Below are positions 16,641 to 25,087 of a DNA stretch of 64,000 nucleotides, piece after piece (positions within the stretch are counted from its first letter, which is position 1; each line of letters starts with the position of its first letter). Location of the stretch: positions 1-64,000 of the forward strand of contig CAJMRN010000001.1 of assembly GCA_905215815.1 (NCBI GenBank), read 5' to 3'. Both the position numbers and the translations under genes were made by a program. The notes beneath the pieces are model-generated. The model saw nothing but the letters and a program-made list of their open reading frames with translations. It ran no database searches and was not told where the DNA came from. The DNA comes from an uncultured bacterium. GTDB lineage: Bacteria > Actinomycetota > Coriobacteriia > Coriobacteriales > Coriobacteriaceae.

Positions 16641-16984
16641 TTGATAAAAGACCGCCGTTGCGGTTTTAAGTAGATCGAGCATATGAAGTTTGAGTTTTAG
16701 CGTGTAAGAGAAGGAAGATCGGCAAAGTACAACCCCAAACGCAATGACAACTTAATGAGGTAACTGCCACATGTGAGGCACCCAGGGCATTGCTGTCTCG
16801 ATTTTGAGCACGATGCCTTCCGTCTTGCATGGGCCGTTCCATCCCGCCCCTGCAGCAACTGCCTCACGGGCTCATTGAAAACCGCATAGCACCCCAACGT
16901 CAGCACATCACCCACGGCAAGCACATCACTCACGACAACCAACACATCAACAAACAGCACGAACATCAACCGATTGGAGAAGCT
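16641..16984 (+). other. long leader without recognised gene
   Basis: No supported reading frame was found in this 344-base stretch. Its last 80 bases are unusually poor in G and rich in A and C. They repeat CACATCA at 16904, 16922 and 16943, with ACATCA at 16963, 18-21 bases apart. Function unknown; it may be an unstructured 5' leader or a protein-binding array. Confidence 0.45.
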
Positions 16985-17875
16985 ATGACAAACCACCACG
17001 CTGAAGACGGCGATAAGAAAAGCATTCTGGATGCCCGAATTGAGCGAGCATATGCAAACGAATATGACGCCGCCTTTGCCGCCGCGACCATCAAGAACTA
17101 CGCGTCGCTACCGCTCGCGACAATCTTGGCCGACCACCCTCAACTGCTGAAGCGCTGCACAAAGATCATGGGCGACCCCGACATTCGCAAGCTGACAGAC
17201 CCCTATGCCCCAAAACGCGACAACGATTCGTACGTTCTTACCGTAGGCTGCCTAGCCCATATGCTTACGGCGCTCGACACGAAACTCAAGCTCGAATGGG
17301 AACCCGACGAGCGTCATGAACTCGAAAGCAAGCGGAACACCCTGCGCACCGCACTGTTCCTTCCGTTGAACGGCCTCAAGCGCTGCAACGTCGAGCTCAA
17401 TACACAGGCGCGGCAAAAGCCCGGAACCACGGGGCAGAAAACTCCAAGACCCCATGCGGCCATCGTCGACCGCAACCGATATAACCGCATGACCGCGCAC
17501 TTTTCCGCCGAGGGAGCAGCCATAAGGACGCTGATCGACCTGCTGTGCCTCCTGAGCATCAACGAGCTATTTGAGGGCTATCTCGCCCTTGTTCCCGCGA
17601 CGGCACCCAAGTCGGTAGCAAAGATCATCGAGACCTGCAGACGCCAGTTTGAGCGCCATCGCAATGGCAGCGAGATGAACGCCAGCATCGCGCAGTACTA
17701 CGCGGCTCATTACAAAAATGACGGATGTGCCCCTGTCGAGCATCAGCTGCGGCTCGCCTACACCACGCCCGTCGCAACGCTCCATCGCTTTGGAGCCCTT
17801 GGCGCTTGCGAGCCGCACGAACAGGCAGCCTGCCCCACAACCGAGCTCGATCTCAGGCTCGGACGAACCCTGTAG
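16985..17875 (+). CDS. hypothetical protein, first gene of ClpP-VirD4 cassette
   Basis: The 296-residue soluble protein was not recognised as a family. It is mostly helical by composition, with no signal peptide or TM segment. It contains a basic central part (ARQKPGTTGQKTPRPHAAIV) and two Cys-containing segments near residues 140 and 220. The ATG at 16985 has TTGGAG upstream; no good site supports longer starts. It precedes the ClpP-like gene by 63 bp on the same strand and is probably co-transcribed, which makes it a candidate substrate, adaptor or accessory factor (inference). Confidence 0.6.
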   Translation: MTNHHAEDGDKKSILDARIERAYANEYDAAFAAATIKNYASLPLATILADHPQLLKRCTKIMGDPDIRKLTDPYAPKRDNDSYVLTVGCLAHMLTALDTKLKLEWEPDERHELESKRNTLRTALFLPLNGLKRCNVELNTQARQKPGTTGQKTPRPHAAIVDRNRYNRMTAHFSAEGAAIRTLIDLLCLLSINELFEGYLALVPATAPKSVAKIIETCRRQFERHRNGSEMNASIAQYYAAHYKNDGCAPVEHQLRLAYTTPVATLHRFGALGACEPHEQAACPTTELDLRLGRTL

Positions 17876-17938
17876 CCCGCCAGCCCCTCCGCGGGCAACA
17901 ATCCTATTCCACAACACAACCAACAGAAAGGAGTCCTC

Positions 17939-18556
17939 ATGGACACCAATCATTCCCTCATCATCAGCCCCCTCACCATGCGTGAATCCGCCCGAGGTAT
18001 CACGCTCACCAGCATTTACGATGAGATGCTCGCCCGTCGCGAGCTCTCCGTCATGGGAAACATCGAAACCCCGATGGCCCACGACCTATGCCAGCAGATC
18101 CGCCTGCTCGATGCCACCGACCCCAGCCGCCCCATCACCATATTTGTCGCCAGCGCCGGCGGAAGCGTGCGATCGGGTCTTGCGATCTATGACGCCATGT
18201 GCCTCGCATCGTGCCCCATCCGCACCGTCTGCCTGGAATTCGCCGCGTCCATGGGCGCCGTGATCTTTATGGGCGGCGACGATCGCCGTATGGCGCCCCA
18301 TGCAGAGCTCATGATTCACGACCCGCTGATCCCCCAGGGGGCAGGCGGCTCGGCACTTGCGCTGCAGGAAACCAGCCGGCGTCTCATGCAGACCCGCAAG
18401 ACCCTCACGCAAATCCTCTCGGACCGCAGCGGCCTCACGCCCAAGCGCATCCAGTCCCTCACTGCAAAAGACACCTACCTTTCGGCCGAGCGCGCCGTCG
18501 AGCTCGGCTTTGCCCACGAAATCCTCTCGACCACCAAGGAGGTCGCCCATGTCTAA
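17939..18556 (+). CDS. ClpP-like serine protease, accessory type
   Basis: The 205-residue protein has the ClpP/crotonase fold with an apparently complete triad: Ser104 in FAASMGAVIF, His127 in AELMIHDPL and Asp178 in AKDTYLSAERA. The glycine-rich ASAGGSVRSGLAIYDAM strand is also present. The N-terminus differs from housekeeping ClpP and lacks the usual MxxxPxV start. No ClpX or ClpC gene is near. Instead it overlaps a VirD4-like ATPase by eight bases, so the two are translationally coupled. AGAAAGGAG precedes the ATG. Similar proteins occur in conjugative elements and phages. Confidence 0.8.
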   Translation: MDTNHSLIISPLTMRESARGITLTSIYDEMLARRELSVMGNIETPMAHDLCQQIRLLDATDPSRPITIFVASAGGSVRSGLAIYDAMCLASCPIRTVCLEFAASMGAVIFMGGDDRRMAPHAELMIHDPLIPQGAGGSALALQETSRRLMQTRKTLTQILSDRSGLTPKRIQSLTAKDTYLSAERAVELGFAHEILSTTKEVAHV

Positions 18557-19853
18557 CCTCGCCAGCCGCCTCGCCGCGTCTGAGTCCGCATCGTCCACCA
18601 TCCTCGCCAAGGATCGAACGCTTTCCTGCGACACCCGCCAAACGGGACTCAACAACAACGCACTTGTAATCGGCCCCTCGGGAGCCGGCAAGACCCGAAA
18701 CGTCCTCAAGCCCAACCTGCTGCAAATGAACGCAAGCTACATCGTGCTCGACACCAAAGGCACGCTCTGTCGCGAAGTGGGACCCGTGCTGGCAGCCCAC
18801 GGTTACCGCGTGCAATGTCTCAACTTCGCCGACCTCAACACCGTCCCGGCCCTTGCGCCCGGCATCGAGCGCTGCGGCTACAACCCCCTGAGGCACATTC
18901 GCCGCAAGGCGGACGGCAGGCCCAACCAGCAGGACTTCCTCTCGGTGGCAAAGGCCATCTGCCCCATCGAGGACAACAACCAGCCTTTTTGGGATCATGC
19001 GGCAGCAAACCTGCTGTCGTGTCTTATCGCCTACGTCACCGAACAGCTACCCGCCGACGAGCAGACGATCAGCTCGGTCATCAAGCTGATCGAGCACCTG
19101 CAGGACGGTGCCACGGGTCGATTGTTTGACGACCTGATCACGACCGACCCCCAAAGCTATGCCCTCTCGCTATGGCGGCGCTACGCCATTACGCAAAATG
19201 CCGAGCGCATGCACGCGAGCATCGTCGGCATCCTTGCCGAAAAGGTCATGTGTCTGGGATTCGACGGTGCGGCACAGCTCTATCGTGAGTGCCATCAGGT
19301 GGACTTCGCTTCCATGGGACACACCCCCTGCTCCCTGTTTGTAACCGTGAGCGATATTGACCGCAATCTCGATCCGCTGACCGGCCTTTTTATTTCGCAG
19401 GCGTTTATGGGCCTCATTCGTGAGGCCGATAGGCAGCCCGACGGCAGCCTGCCCGTGCCCGTGCGCTTTATGCTCGATGACTTCGCAAATCTGCAGATCC
19501 CCCAGATCGACAACGTGCTCTCGATTATCCGAAGCCGCAACATCTGGGCAACGCTGCTGCTGCAGTCGACCAACCAGCTCGATGCGCTCTATGGCGAGGC
19601 ACGCGCACGCTCCATCATGGGCAACTGCGACACACATCTGGTGCTGGCGTTCCAGGATCCCGAGAGTGCCCGGGTGTTTTCCGACCGCGCCGACGCGCTG
19701 CCCAGCACGCTCATGGCGACGCCGATCGATCGCTCGTGGCTCTTTGTACGCGGTCGCACTCCCGAACAGGTCGAGCGCTTTAGGCTCGAAGACCATCCGC
19801 TCTACGGGGAGCTGCCCGAGGCGCAGCGAGGCCATGCGGAGGCCGAGATCTAG
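18549..19853 (+). CDS. VirD4/TraG-type ATPase without membrane anchor
   Basis: The 434-residue protein has Walker A GPSGAGKT at residues ~42-49, an early VLDTKGTLCREVGPVLAAHG segment, Walker B VRFMLDDFAN near residue 305, and ATLLLQSTNQLDALYG. These are hallmarks of type IV secretion coupling proteins. Canonical VirD4/TraG proteins carry two N-terminal TM helices; here the ATPase core starts almost at once and no TM segment is visible. The ATG at 18549 (GGAGG six bases upstream) overlaps the clpP stop. No relaxase, VirB4 or other T4SS gene is present, so the role is open. Confidence 0.8.
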   Translation: MSNLASRLAASESASSTILAKDRTLSCDTRQTGLNNNALVIGPSGAGKTRNVLKPNLLQMNASYIVLDTKGTLCREVGPVLAAHGYRVQCLNFADLNTVPALAPGIERCGYNPLRHIRRKADGRPNQQDFLSVAKAICPIEDNNQPFWDHAAANLLSCLIAYVTEQLPADEQTISSVIKLIEHLQDGATGRLFDDLITTDPQSYALSLWRRYAITQNAERMHASIVGILAEKVMCLGFDGAAQLYRECHQVDFASMGHTPCSLFVTVSDIDRNLDPLTGLFISQAFMGLIREADRQPDGSLPVPVRFMLDDFANLQIPQIDNVLSIIRSRNIWATLLLQSTNQLDALYGEARARSIMGNCDTHLVLAFQDPESARVFSDRADALPSTLMATPIDRSWLFVRGRTPEQVERFRLEDHPLYGELPEAQRGHAEAEI

Positions 19854-19922
19854 GCGCAGGGTTCTCGCAGCGCGCGGCGCCCCGGCGATGTTCCACAAAG
19901 GCCGTGCGCCCCGGGACCACGG

Positions 19923-19961
19923 CAAAGCAAAGGGGCCCGCATCCGATAGGATACGGGCCCC
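19923..19961 (-). terminator. intrinsic terminator after pgi
   Basis: A 13-bp stem (19932-19944 with 19949-19961, one G-U on the minus strand) is followed on that strand by TTTGCTTTG. It lies 34 bp past the pgi stop codon and between convergent genes. Confidence 0.75.
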
Positions 19962-19994
19962 TGACTATAAGGCGCGATGCGTTAACAGCAGCGA

Positions 19995-21689
19995 CTACTT
20001 GCGATGCGCGCGATAGAACTCGATAAGCGCCTGGGTCGAAGCGTCCTGCTCGGCCTTTGCGGCGTCGTCGTGGAAGGCCGGGGTAATCTGCTTGGCAAGC
20101 TGCTTGCCCAGCTCAACGCCCCACTGGTCGTAGGAGTCGATGCCCCAGACCGTGCCCTCGACAAACGTGATGTGCTCGTACAGGGCGATGAGCTCGCCGA
20201 GCGCAAACGGGGTCAGCGTGTCGCCGAAGATCGAGGTCGTCGGGCGGTTGCCCTCAAAGCAACGGGCCGGGACGATCTGCTCGGGCGTGCCCTCGGCACG
20301 AACCTCGTCGGCCGTCTTGCCAAAGGCGAGCGCCTTGGTCTGGGCCAGGAAGTTGCCCAGGAACAGCTCATGCACGTCCTGGCCGCTATCGGTCGCAGGG
20401 TTGGCGGTATTGGCGAAGGCGATGAAATCGGCCGGAACCACCACGGTGCCCTGATGCAGCAGCTGGTAGAAGGCGTGCTGACCGTTGGTGCCGGGCTCGC
20501 CCCAGAAGATCTCACCGGTGTCGGAGGTCACGGCGCTGCCGTCCCAGCGGACATGCTTGCCGTTGGACTCCATGGTGAGCTGCTGCAGGTAGGCCGGGAA
20601 ACGGTGTAGGTACTGGCAGTACGGAAGCACGGCGTGGCTCTTGGAACCGAAGAAGTTGACGTACCAGACGTTGAGCAGGCCCATCAGCGCGACGGCGTTG
20701 TTCTCGAGCGGCGTGTTGCAGAAGTACTCGTCGATGGCATGGAAGCCCTCAATGAACTGCTGGAAGCGCTCGGGGCCGAGCACGACGATCAGCGACAGGC
20801 CCACGGCGGAGTCAACGGAGTAGCGGCCGCCGACCCAATTCCAGAAACCGAAGGCGTTGGCGGGGTCGATACCGAAGGCCTCGACCTTCTCGAGTGCAGT
20901 GGAGACGGCGACGAAGTGCTTTGCCACGGCCTCGGCGTTCTGCTCATCGGAGCCGTCGACGGCGCCCTGAGCCTTGAGCTGCTCGAGCATCCAGGTCTTG
21001 ACCTCGCGGGCGTTGGTGAGGGTCTCGAGCGTGGTGAAAGTCTTGGAGACGATAATCACGAGCGTGGTCTCGGGATCCAGGCCCTTGAGCTTCTCGGCCT
21101 GGTCGTTGGGGTCGATGTTGGAGATGTAGCGGCAGTCGATACCGGCGTCGGCGTAGGGACGCAGGGCCTCGTAGGCCATGACCGGGCCCAGATCGGAACC
21201 GCCGATGCCGATGGACACCAGATGCTCGATCTTCTTGCCGGTAACGCCCTTCCACTCACCGGAGCGCACGCGCTCGGCGAAGGCATACATGCGATCGAGG
21301 ACCTCGTGCACGTCGGCGACGACATCCTGGCCGTCAACGATGAGCTGGCCCTTCTCGCTTGCCGGGCGGCGCAGCGCGGTGTGCAGGACGGCGCGGTCCT
21401 CGGTGGTGTTGATGTGCTCGCCGGAGAACATGGCGTCGCGGCGCTCCTCGAGCTTCACCTCGCGGGCAAGATCGCACAGCAGTTTGACGGTCTCATCGGT
21501 CACCAGGTTCTTCGACAGATCGAAGTGCAGGTCACCGGCGTCAAAGCTCAGCTTGTTCACGCGCTCGGCATCGGCGGCGAACCAGGCCTTGAGGTCGATA
21601 CCTTCGGCCTCGAGCTTCTCCTGATGAGCCTCGAGCGCCTTCCAAGCGGCAGTCGACGTAGCATCGATAGGTGCGGCAACAGTTGCCAT
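19995..21689 (-). CDS. pgi: glucose-6-phosphate isomerase
   Basis: The 564-residue enzyme interconverts glucose 6-phosphate and fructose 6-phosphate in glycolysis. Diagnostic stretches are [57 protein letters not shown] and the second PROSITE-type signature [17 protein letters not shown]. The length fits the long (E. coli-like) form. The ATG at 21689 has GAGGAGG six bases upstream. It is flanked by a terminator and a palindromic intergenic repeat and appears monocistronic. Confidence 0.95.
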   Translation of the reverse strand: MATVAAPIDATSTAAWKALEAHQEKLEAEGIDLKAWFAADAERVNKLSFDAGDLHFDLSKNLVTDETVKLLCDLAREVKLEERRDAMFSGEHINTTEDRAVLHTALRRPASEKGQLIVDGQDVVADVHEVLDRMYAFAERVRSGEWKGVTGKKIEHLVSIGIGGSDLGPVMAYEALRPYADAGIDCRYISNIDPNDQAEKLKGLDPETTLVIIVSKTFTTLETLTNAREVKTWMLEQLKAQGAVDGSDEQNAEAVAKHFVAVSTALEKVEAFGIDPANAFGFWNWVGGRYSVDSAVGLSLIVVLGPERFQQFIEGFHAIDEYFCNTPLENNAVALMGLLNVWYVNFFGSKSHAVLPYCQYLHRFPAYLQQLTMESNGKHVRWDGSAVTSDTGEIFWGEPGTNGQHAFYQLLHQGTVVVPADFIAFANTANPATDSGQDVHELFLGNFLAQTKALAFGKTADEVRAEGTPEQIVPARCFEGNRPTTSIFGDTLTPFALGELIALYEHITFVEGTVWGIDSYDQWGVELGKQLAKQITPAFHDDAAKAEQDASTQALIEFYRAHRK

Positions 21690-21812
21690 AGAGTCCTCCT
21701 CAGCATACGGGCGCACGCCTCCATGCGCCCGGACATTCAGATGCCACTATTCTAGCGCAGGTCAAGACCATAATCAGCGAGCGTTGCCAATCCGCCCCTA
21801 AACGGCAACCGA

Positions 21813-21878
21813 CCAAAAAGGGACAGGTTTATTTTGGCAGGTCAAACGCTTTACCTACCAAAAATAACCCATCCTTTT
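21813..21878. repeat. palindromic intergenic repeat (GGGACAGG family), full copy
   Basis: The left arm at 21813-21842 contains CCAAAAAGGGACAGGTTTA followed by TTTTGGCAGGT. The right arm at 21854-21878 is a degenerate inverted copy (CCTACCAAAAATAACCCATC then CTTTT). Related arms occur at 22538-22567, 58621-58656 and 58741-58775. It is AT-richer than the genome average and looks like a dispersed hairpin element. Confidence 0.65.
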
Positions 21879-21888
21879 ATGCAAAATA

Positions 21889-22461
21889 TTAGGCCGCGGC
21901 GCACACGCTGCCGAGCAACTCACGCAGAGGAGACCCGATGCCCTCCAACAGCTCGGGTGCGATAATGGCAAAAACGGGAACCTCGCCGGCGCCCACGACA
22001 GCAGGCACCTTGCCCTCCGAGACAATGCATCCATAAGGCACAAAGCCGTCTTCGCCGGCATCGAGCGCCGCCATGCGCCGCGCGAGCTCGCGCGCAAAGC
22101 CCGCCGTATCGGCATCGCCAATCGCCAGGACAAAGTCCACGCCTTCGTCGGTCGCCAGGGCCACGGCTTCGTCGATCAGCTCGTCTCCCCCATCGCCAGC
22201 CGAGCCGCAGCGGAAAAGCACGCGCTCGAGCAGAGCTCGATCAACCGAGCCGAGTGCCGCCGAGACAAGCTCATCACGCGTATGCTTGTCACCGCCCAGC
22301 ACGACCAGCGCCTTAGTGCCGCCGTAGTGAGCGACCAATCGTCCACACCAGCGAGCCACGTCCCCATCCGCAACAAGGCGTGTCGGCATACCAAACCCAT
22401 AATTGACCATCTTTCCCACAACCCTTCCGTGCGTATAGGCGGTATCAATCGTTAGGCTCAT
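21889..22461 (-). CDS. truncated iron-type alcohol dehydrogenase-like protein
   Basis: The 190-residue protein resembles only the N-terminal Rossmann-like half of Fe-dependent alcohol dehydrogenases. It begins with a NYGFGMPTRLVADGDV strand, then KALVVLGGDKHTRDEL, and has GVDFVLAIGDADTAGFAREL where the family has the GGGS NAD-binding loop. The C-terminal helical domain with the metal-binding His residues is absent, and the glycine loop is degenerate. It is therefore either a decayed gene or a repurposed fragment. Copies of a palindromic repeat flank it on both sides. Confidence 0.55.
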   Translation of the reverse strand: MSLTIDTAYTHGRVVGKMVNYGFGMPTRLVADGDVARWCGRLVAHYGGTKALVVLGGDKHTRDELVSAALGSVDRALLERVLFRCGSAGDGGDELIDEAVALATDEGVDFVLAIGDADTAGFARELARRMAALDAGEDGFVPYGCIVSEGKVPAVVGAGEVPVFAIIAPELLEGIGSPLRELLGSVCAAA

Positions 22462-22537
22462 ACTACGAAGCGAGGTTTTCCGAGCTGTTTCGCACTCTTT
22501 AGAGCTGCGTTAAAACCCAATCCAACCGCACGACCAT

Positions 22538-22567
22538 ACCTACCAAAACAAACCAGTCCCTTTTTGG
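22538..22567. repeat. GGGACAGG-family repeat arm, inverted relative to 21813
   Basis: Its reverse complement matches the 21813-21842 arm at 27 of 30 positions. It lies directly before the promoter of the Y-family polymerase gene, so the two copies bracket the Fe-ADH-like gene in inverted orientation. Confidence 0.7.
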
Positions 22568-22573
22568 CTGCTT

Positions 22574-22602
22574 TTGACGGTGTCCGGTCGAGCGGGTATT
22601 AT
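22574..22602 (+). promoter_or_regulatory. near-consensus promoter of polymerase operon
   Basis: TTGACG at 22574-22579 and TATTAT at 22597-22602 are separated by exactly 17 bp. This is the strongest promoter readable in the window and is followed immediately by two LexA-type boxes. Confidence 0.8.
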
Positions 22603-22633
22603 CGAACAGGTATTCGATAAGAACATGTGTTTG
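22603..22633. promoter_or_regulatory. tandem LexA (SOS) boxes
   Basis: CGAACAGGTATTCG (22603-22616) and AGAACATGTGTTTG (22620-22633) both resemble the Gram-positive/actinobacterial LexA consensus CGAACRNRYGTTYG. They sit at and just after the predicted transcription start, where repressor binding would block transcription. Confidence 0.7.
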
Positions 22634-22645
22634 ATGGGAGGACGC

Positions 22646-24151
22646 GTGGGGCACGAGTGTCACACCTATATCTGCATCGACCTTAAGACGTTTTATGCCA
22701 GTGTCGAGTGCGTCGACCGCGGACTCGACCCACTCACTACGTGCCTGGTCGTTGCCGATGAATCACGCGGACGCACGACCATCTGCCTCGCCATCACACA
22801 GGCCATGAAGGACCTCGGGATACACAATCGATGCCGTCTGTTCGAGATTCCCGACGGCATCGACTACATCAAGGCCGTACCGCGCATGCAGCACTACATG
22901 GAGGTGTCGGCGCAGATCTACGGTATCTACCTGGAATACGTCAGTCCGCAAGACGTGCACGTCTATTCCATCGACGAATGCTTTATCGACGTGACGCCCT
23001 ATCTGGACCTCTATCACACCGATGCGGAAGGCTTCGCCTGTATGCTGCGTGACGAGGTCCTGGGGCGCACCGGCATCACGGCAACGGTTGGCATCGGCCC
23101 CAACCTATTCCAGGCCAAGGTGGCACTCGACATTACCGCCAAGCACGTGCCTAGCCGCATCGGCATACTCGACGACGAGACGTTCCGCAAGAAAATCTGG
23201 CCTCACCGCCCCATCACCGACATCTGGGGCATCGGGCCCGGCGTGGCAGCGCGACTCGAAAAATACGGCGTCTACGATCTGATGGGCGTCGCGGCGCTCG
23301 ACGAAAACCTGCTCTACGACGAGCTCGGCGTCAATGCCGAGTATCTTATCGACCACGCCTTTGGGCGCGAGCCGACAACTATCGCCGATATTCAGGCCTA
23401 TCGCCCGCAGGCAACCTCAACAACCACGGGGCAAGTGCTATCGAAAGGCTATGCCTACGAGCAGGCCTACACCGTCTTGCGCGAGATGGTCGATGCCGCC
23501 GTACTAGACTTGGTCGATAAGCACGTGGTGTGCGACAGCATCTCGCTCTTTGCAGGCTACGCGAGCGAGCGCGCCGACATACGCCGCTTCGACGCCAGCG
23601 GCACGGCGCAATATGTAGACGGATGCGGGCACCTGCGCTCGAGCACATCGAGTATCGAACCCACCGCAACCGCCGGCCCCGAGCTCGCACCCCGTGCGCC
23701 CAAGCCCGTCCAACGCGATGACGAACGGCACCGCCTGGTGCGCGAAGCACAGGCAATCGACGGCATCTTTGTGGGAGAGCACGGCGGCAAACCGCGTGGT
23801 GGCTATGCTGCGCTGTTCGCACATTCCAATGCATCCCGCAAGCTGCCCGAGCGCACCAATTCGTTTAAGAAGATCATGGGCTATTTCGATGAGCTCTGGG
23901 CGCAGACTGTCGATCCCAAACGACCGGTCAAGCGCATCAACCTGGGATTTGGCAACCTCATGCCCGAAGAATTTGCCACTATCGATCTGTTCAGCGATGT
24001 TAAGGCCGATGAGCGCGAGCGCGACCTGGCGCGCGCCGTCCTGGCCGTGAAAGGCAAGTACGGCAAGAACGCGCTCGTCAAGGGATTAAGCTTCACCACA
24101 GGCGCCACCGCACGCGAACGCAACGACCAAGTTGGAGGACATCGTGCCTAA
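22646..24151 (+). CDS. Y-family DNA polymerase (UmuC/UvrX type)
   Basis: This 501-residue translesion polymerase has the palm start YICIDLKTFYASVECVDRGL and the catalytic VYSIDECFIDVTPYL motif. A helix-hairpin-helix region (ITDIWGIGPGVAARLEKYGV) and a C-terminal little-finger domain follow. The form with DESRGRTTICLAITQAMK is the UmuC/UvrX branch rather than DinB. GTG at 22646 is chosen because GGGAGG lies just upstream and the protein then opens right before the first strand; ATGs at 22625 and 22634 are alternatives. It is coupled by eight bases of overlap to the YolD-like gene. Confidence 0.88.
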   Translation: MGHECHTYICIDLKTFYASVECVDRGLDPLTTCLVVADESRGRTTICLAITQAMKDLGIHNRCRLFEIPDGIDYIKAVPRMQHYMEVSAQIYGIYLEYVSPQDVHVYSIDECFIDVTPYLDLYHTDAEGFACMLRDEVLGRTGITATVGIGPNLFQAKVALDITAKHVPSRIGILDDETFRKKIWPHRPITDIWGIGPGVAARLEKYGVYDLMGVAALDENLLYDELGVNAEYLIDHAFGREPTTIADIQAYRPQATSTTTGQVLSKGYAYEQAYTVLREMVDAAVLDLVDKHVVCDSISLFAGYASERADIRRFDASGTAQYVDGCGHLRSSTSSIEPTATAGPELAPRAPKPVQRDDERHRLVREAQAIDGIFVGEHGGKPRGGYAALFAHSNASRKLPERTNSFKKIMGYFDELWAQTVDPKRPVKRINLGFGNLMPEEFATIDLFSDVKADERERDLARAVLAVKGKYGKNALVKGLSFTTGATARERNDQVGGHRA

Positions 24152-24569
24152 GTCCCAACAACAGCCGATGCGGCCACCGACGCCTTTTGAACGTCTAGCG
24201 GACCCCGAGGGAAGACGTCGCTCCGCCGACCCCAAGCTCACCGCCAACGGCGCCGTCCGCGCCGGCCGTGCCGCGCAGTTTATGCCCTTTGCCGCCCTCA
24301 CGGGATACTACGAGCTCGTGCGCAAACAAGAGATCACCGCCGAGCCAAAATGCGAGCTCACGGAAGAAAAAGCCCTCGAGCTTTCGAAAAAGCTCAAGGG
24401 CCTCAAACGCGGCGACTTGGTGCGCGTCACCTATTACGATACGTACGGCTATCGCGCTCGCACGGGCATCCTCGACGAGGTGCTCCCCGCCTTCAAGCTC
24501 CTCAAGCTCAAAGACATCGCCATCGACTTCGACGACATCCAAGACATTGAGCTACGCGGACGAGCCTAG
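24144..24569 (+). CDS. YolD-like family protein
   Basis: The 141-residue protein has the AQFMPFAALTGYYELVRKQE segment followed by a small beta-barrel-like domain (GDLVRVTYYDTYGYRARTGI, IDFDDIQDIEL). This matches YolD-like proteins, which are encoded beside Gram-positive UmuC/UvrX polymerases and are thought to act as their UmuD-like partners. GTG at 24144 has TTGGAGG five bases upstream and overlaps the polymerase stop by eight bases. The 33-residue Pro/Arg-rich N-terminus is variable in the family. Confidence 0.8.
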   Translation: MPKSQQQPMRPPTPFERLADPEGRRRSADPKLTANGAVRAGRAAQFMPFAALTGYYELVRKQEITAEPKCELTEEKALELSKKLKGLKRGDLVRVTYYDTYGYRARTGILDEVLPAFKLLKLKDIAIDFDDIQDIELRGRA

Positions 24570-24595
24570 CCAAAGAAGCGCATCCAGGGCGGCGC

Positions 24596-24979
24596 TTACA
24601 GCGTCATGACGTAGTAGCCCGCGTCTTTCACGGCCGTCTCGAGGACACCACGATCAACCGGCTGTTTAGAGCGCACACGTGCCGTGTGATCCGCATACGT
24701 CACCGTTGCCCACACGCCGTCCAACGCATTGAGGGCATTGGCTACGTTCTGAGCGCAGCCGTCACAGCTCATGCCGCCGATGAGCAGCTCATCGCTATAG
24801 GGATAGTGTGACGCATCGGTATCCACCACAACAACCTTTTTGGCCTTCTTGCCGCTCGCGCCATCGCTGCAGCAACTCTTCCCGTGTGTCGAAGCGGCTA
24901 TGCGACGCAGTCCAAAAAACATACCGACGGCAATGACGGCCAGCACGATGAGATTCGAAGGGTTGAGCAAGTCACTCAT
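24596..24979 (-). CDS. membrane-anchored heavy-metal-associated (HMA) protein
   Basis: The 127-residue protein has one N-terminal TM helix (LIVLAVIAVGMFFGL), a Cys-rich linker (GKSCCSDG) and a C-terminal HMA domain with the metal site GGMSCDGCAQNV. HMA domains carry Cu(I) or similar ions. With the TM anchor it may hand metal to a transporter at the membrane (inference). No P-type ATPase gene is nearby. A CsoR-type palindrome at 25009-25025 lies 30 bp upstream of the ATG, which argues for copper control. Confidence 0.8.
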   Translation of the reverse strand: MSDLLNPSNLIVLAVIAVGMFFGLRRIAASTHGKSCCSDGASGKKAKKVVVVDTDASHYPYSDELLIGGMSCDGCAQNVANALNALDGVWATVTYADHTARVRSKQPVDRGVLETAVKDAGYYVMTL

Positions 24980-25008
24980 GCGTTCCCCTTTCAAGTAGCA
25001 CCATCTAG

Positions 25009-25025
25009 ATACCCCCATGGGGTGT
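25009..25025. promoter_or_regulatory. CsoR-type copper operator
   Basis: The palindrome ATACCCCCATGGGGTGT matches the CsoR/RicR pattern of G/C tracts flanked by TA/AT. It lies directly upstream of the HMA gene. Confidence 0.6.
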
Positions 25026-25087
25026 CCCTATCTTAACCCAAAATCATGTCTGTTCGGTCAATTAGTTTCCCTATTCAAACTTTTTAG

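Noticed and set aside
16680..16740. GTTTGAG..CCAAAC inverted ends resembling a CRISPR repeat
   Set aside because: Single occurrence, no spacers and no cas genes in the window.
17939..18556. Housekeeping clpP
   Set aside because: The N-terminus and context differ from the clpP-clpX locus; kept as a ClpP-like accessory protease instead.
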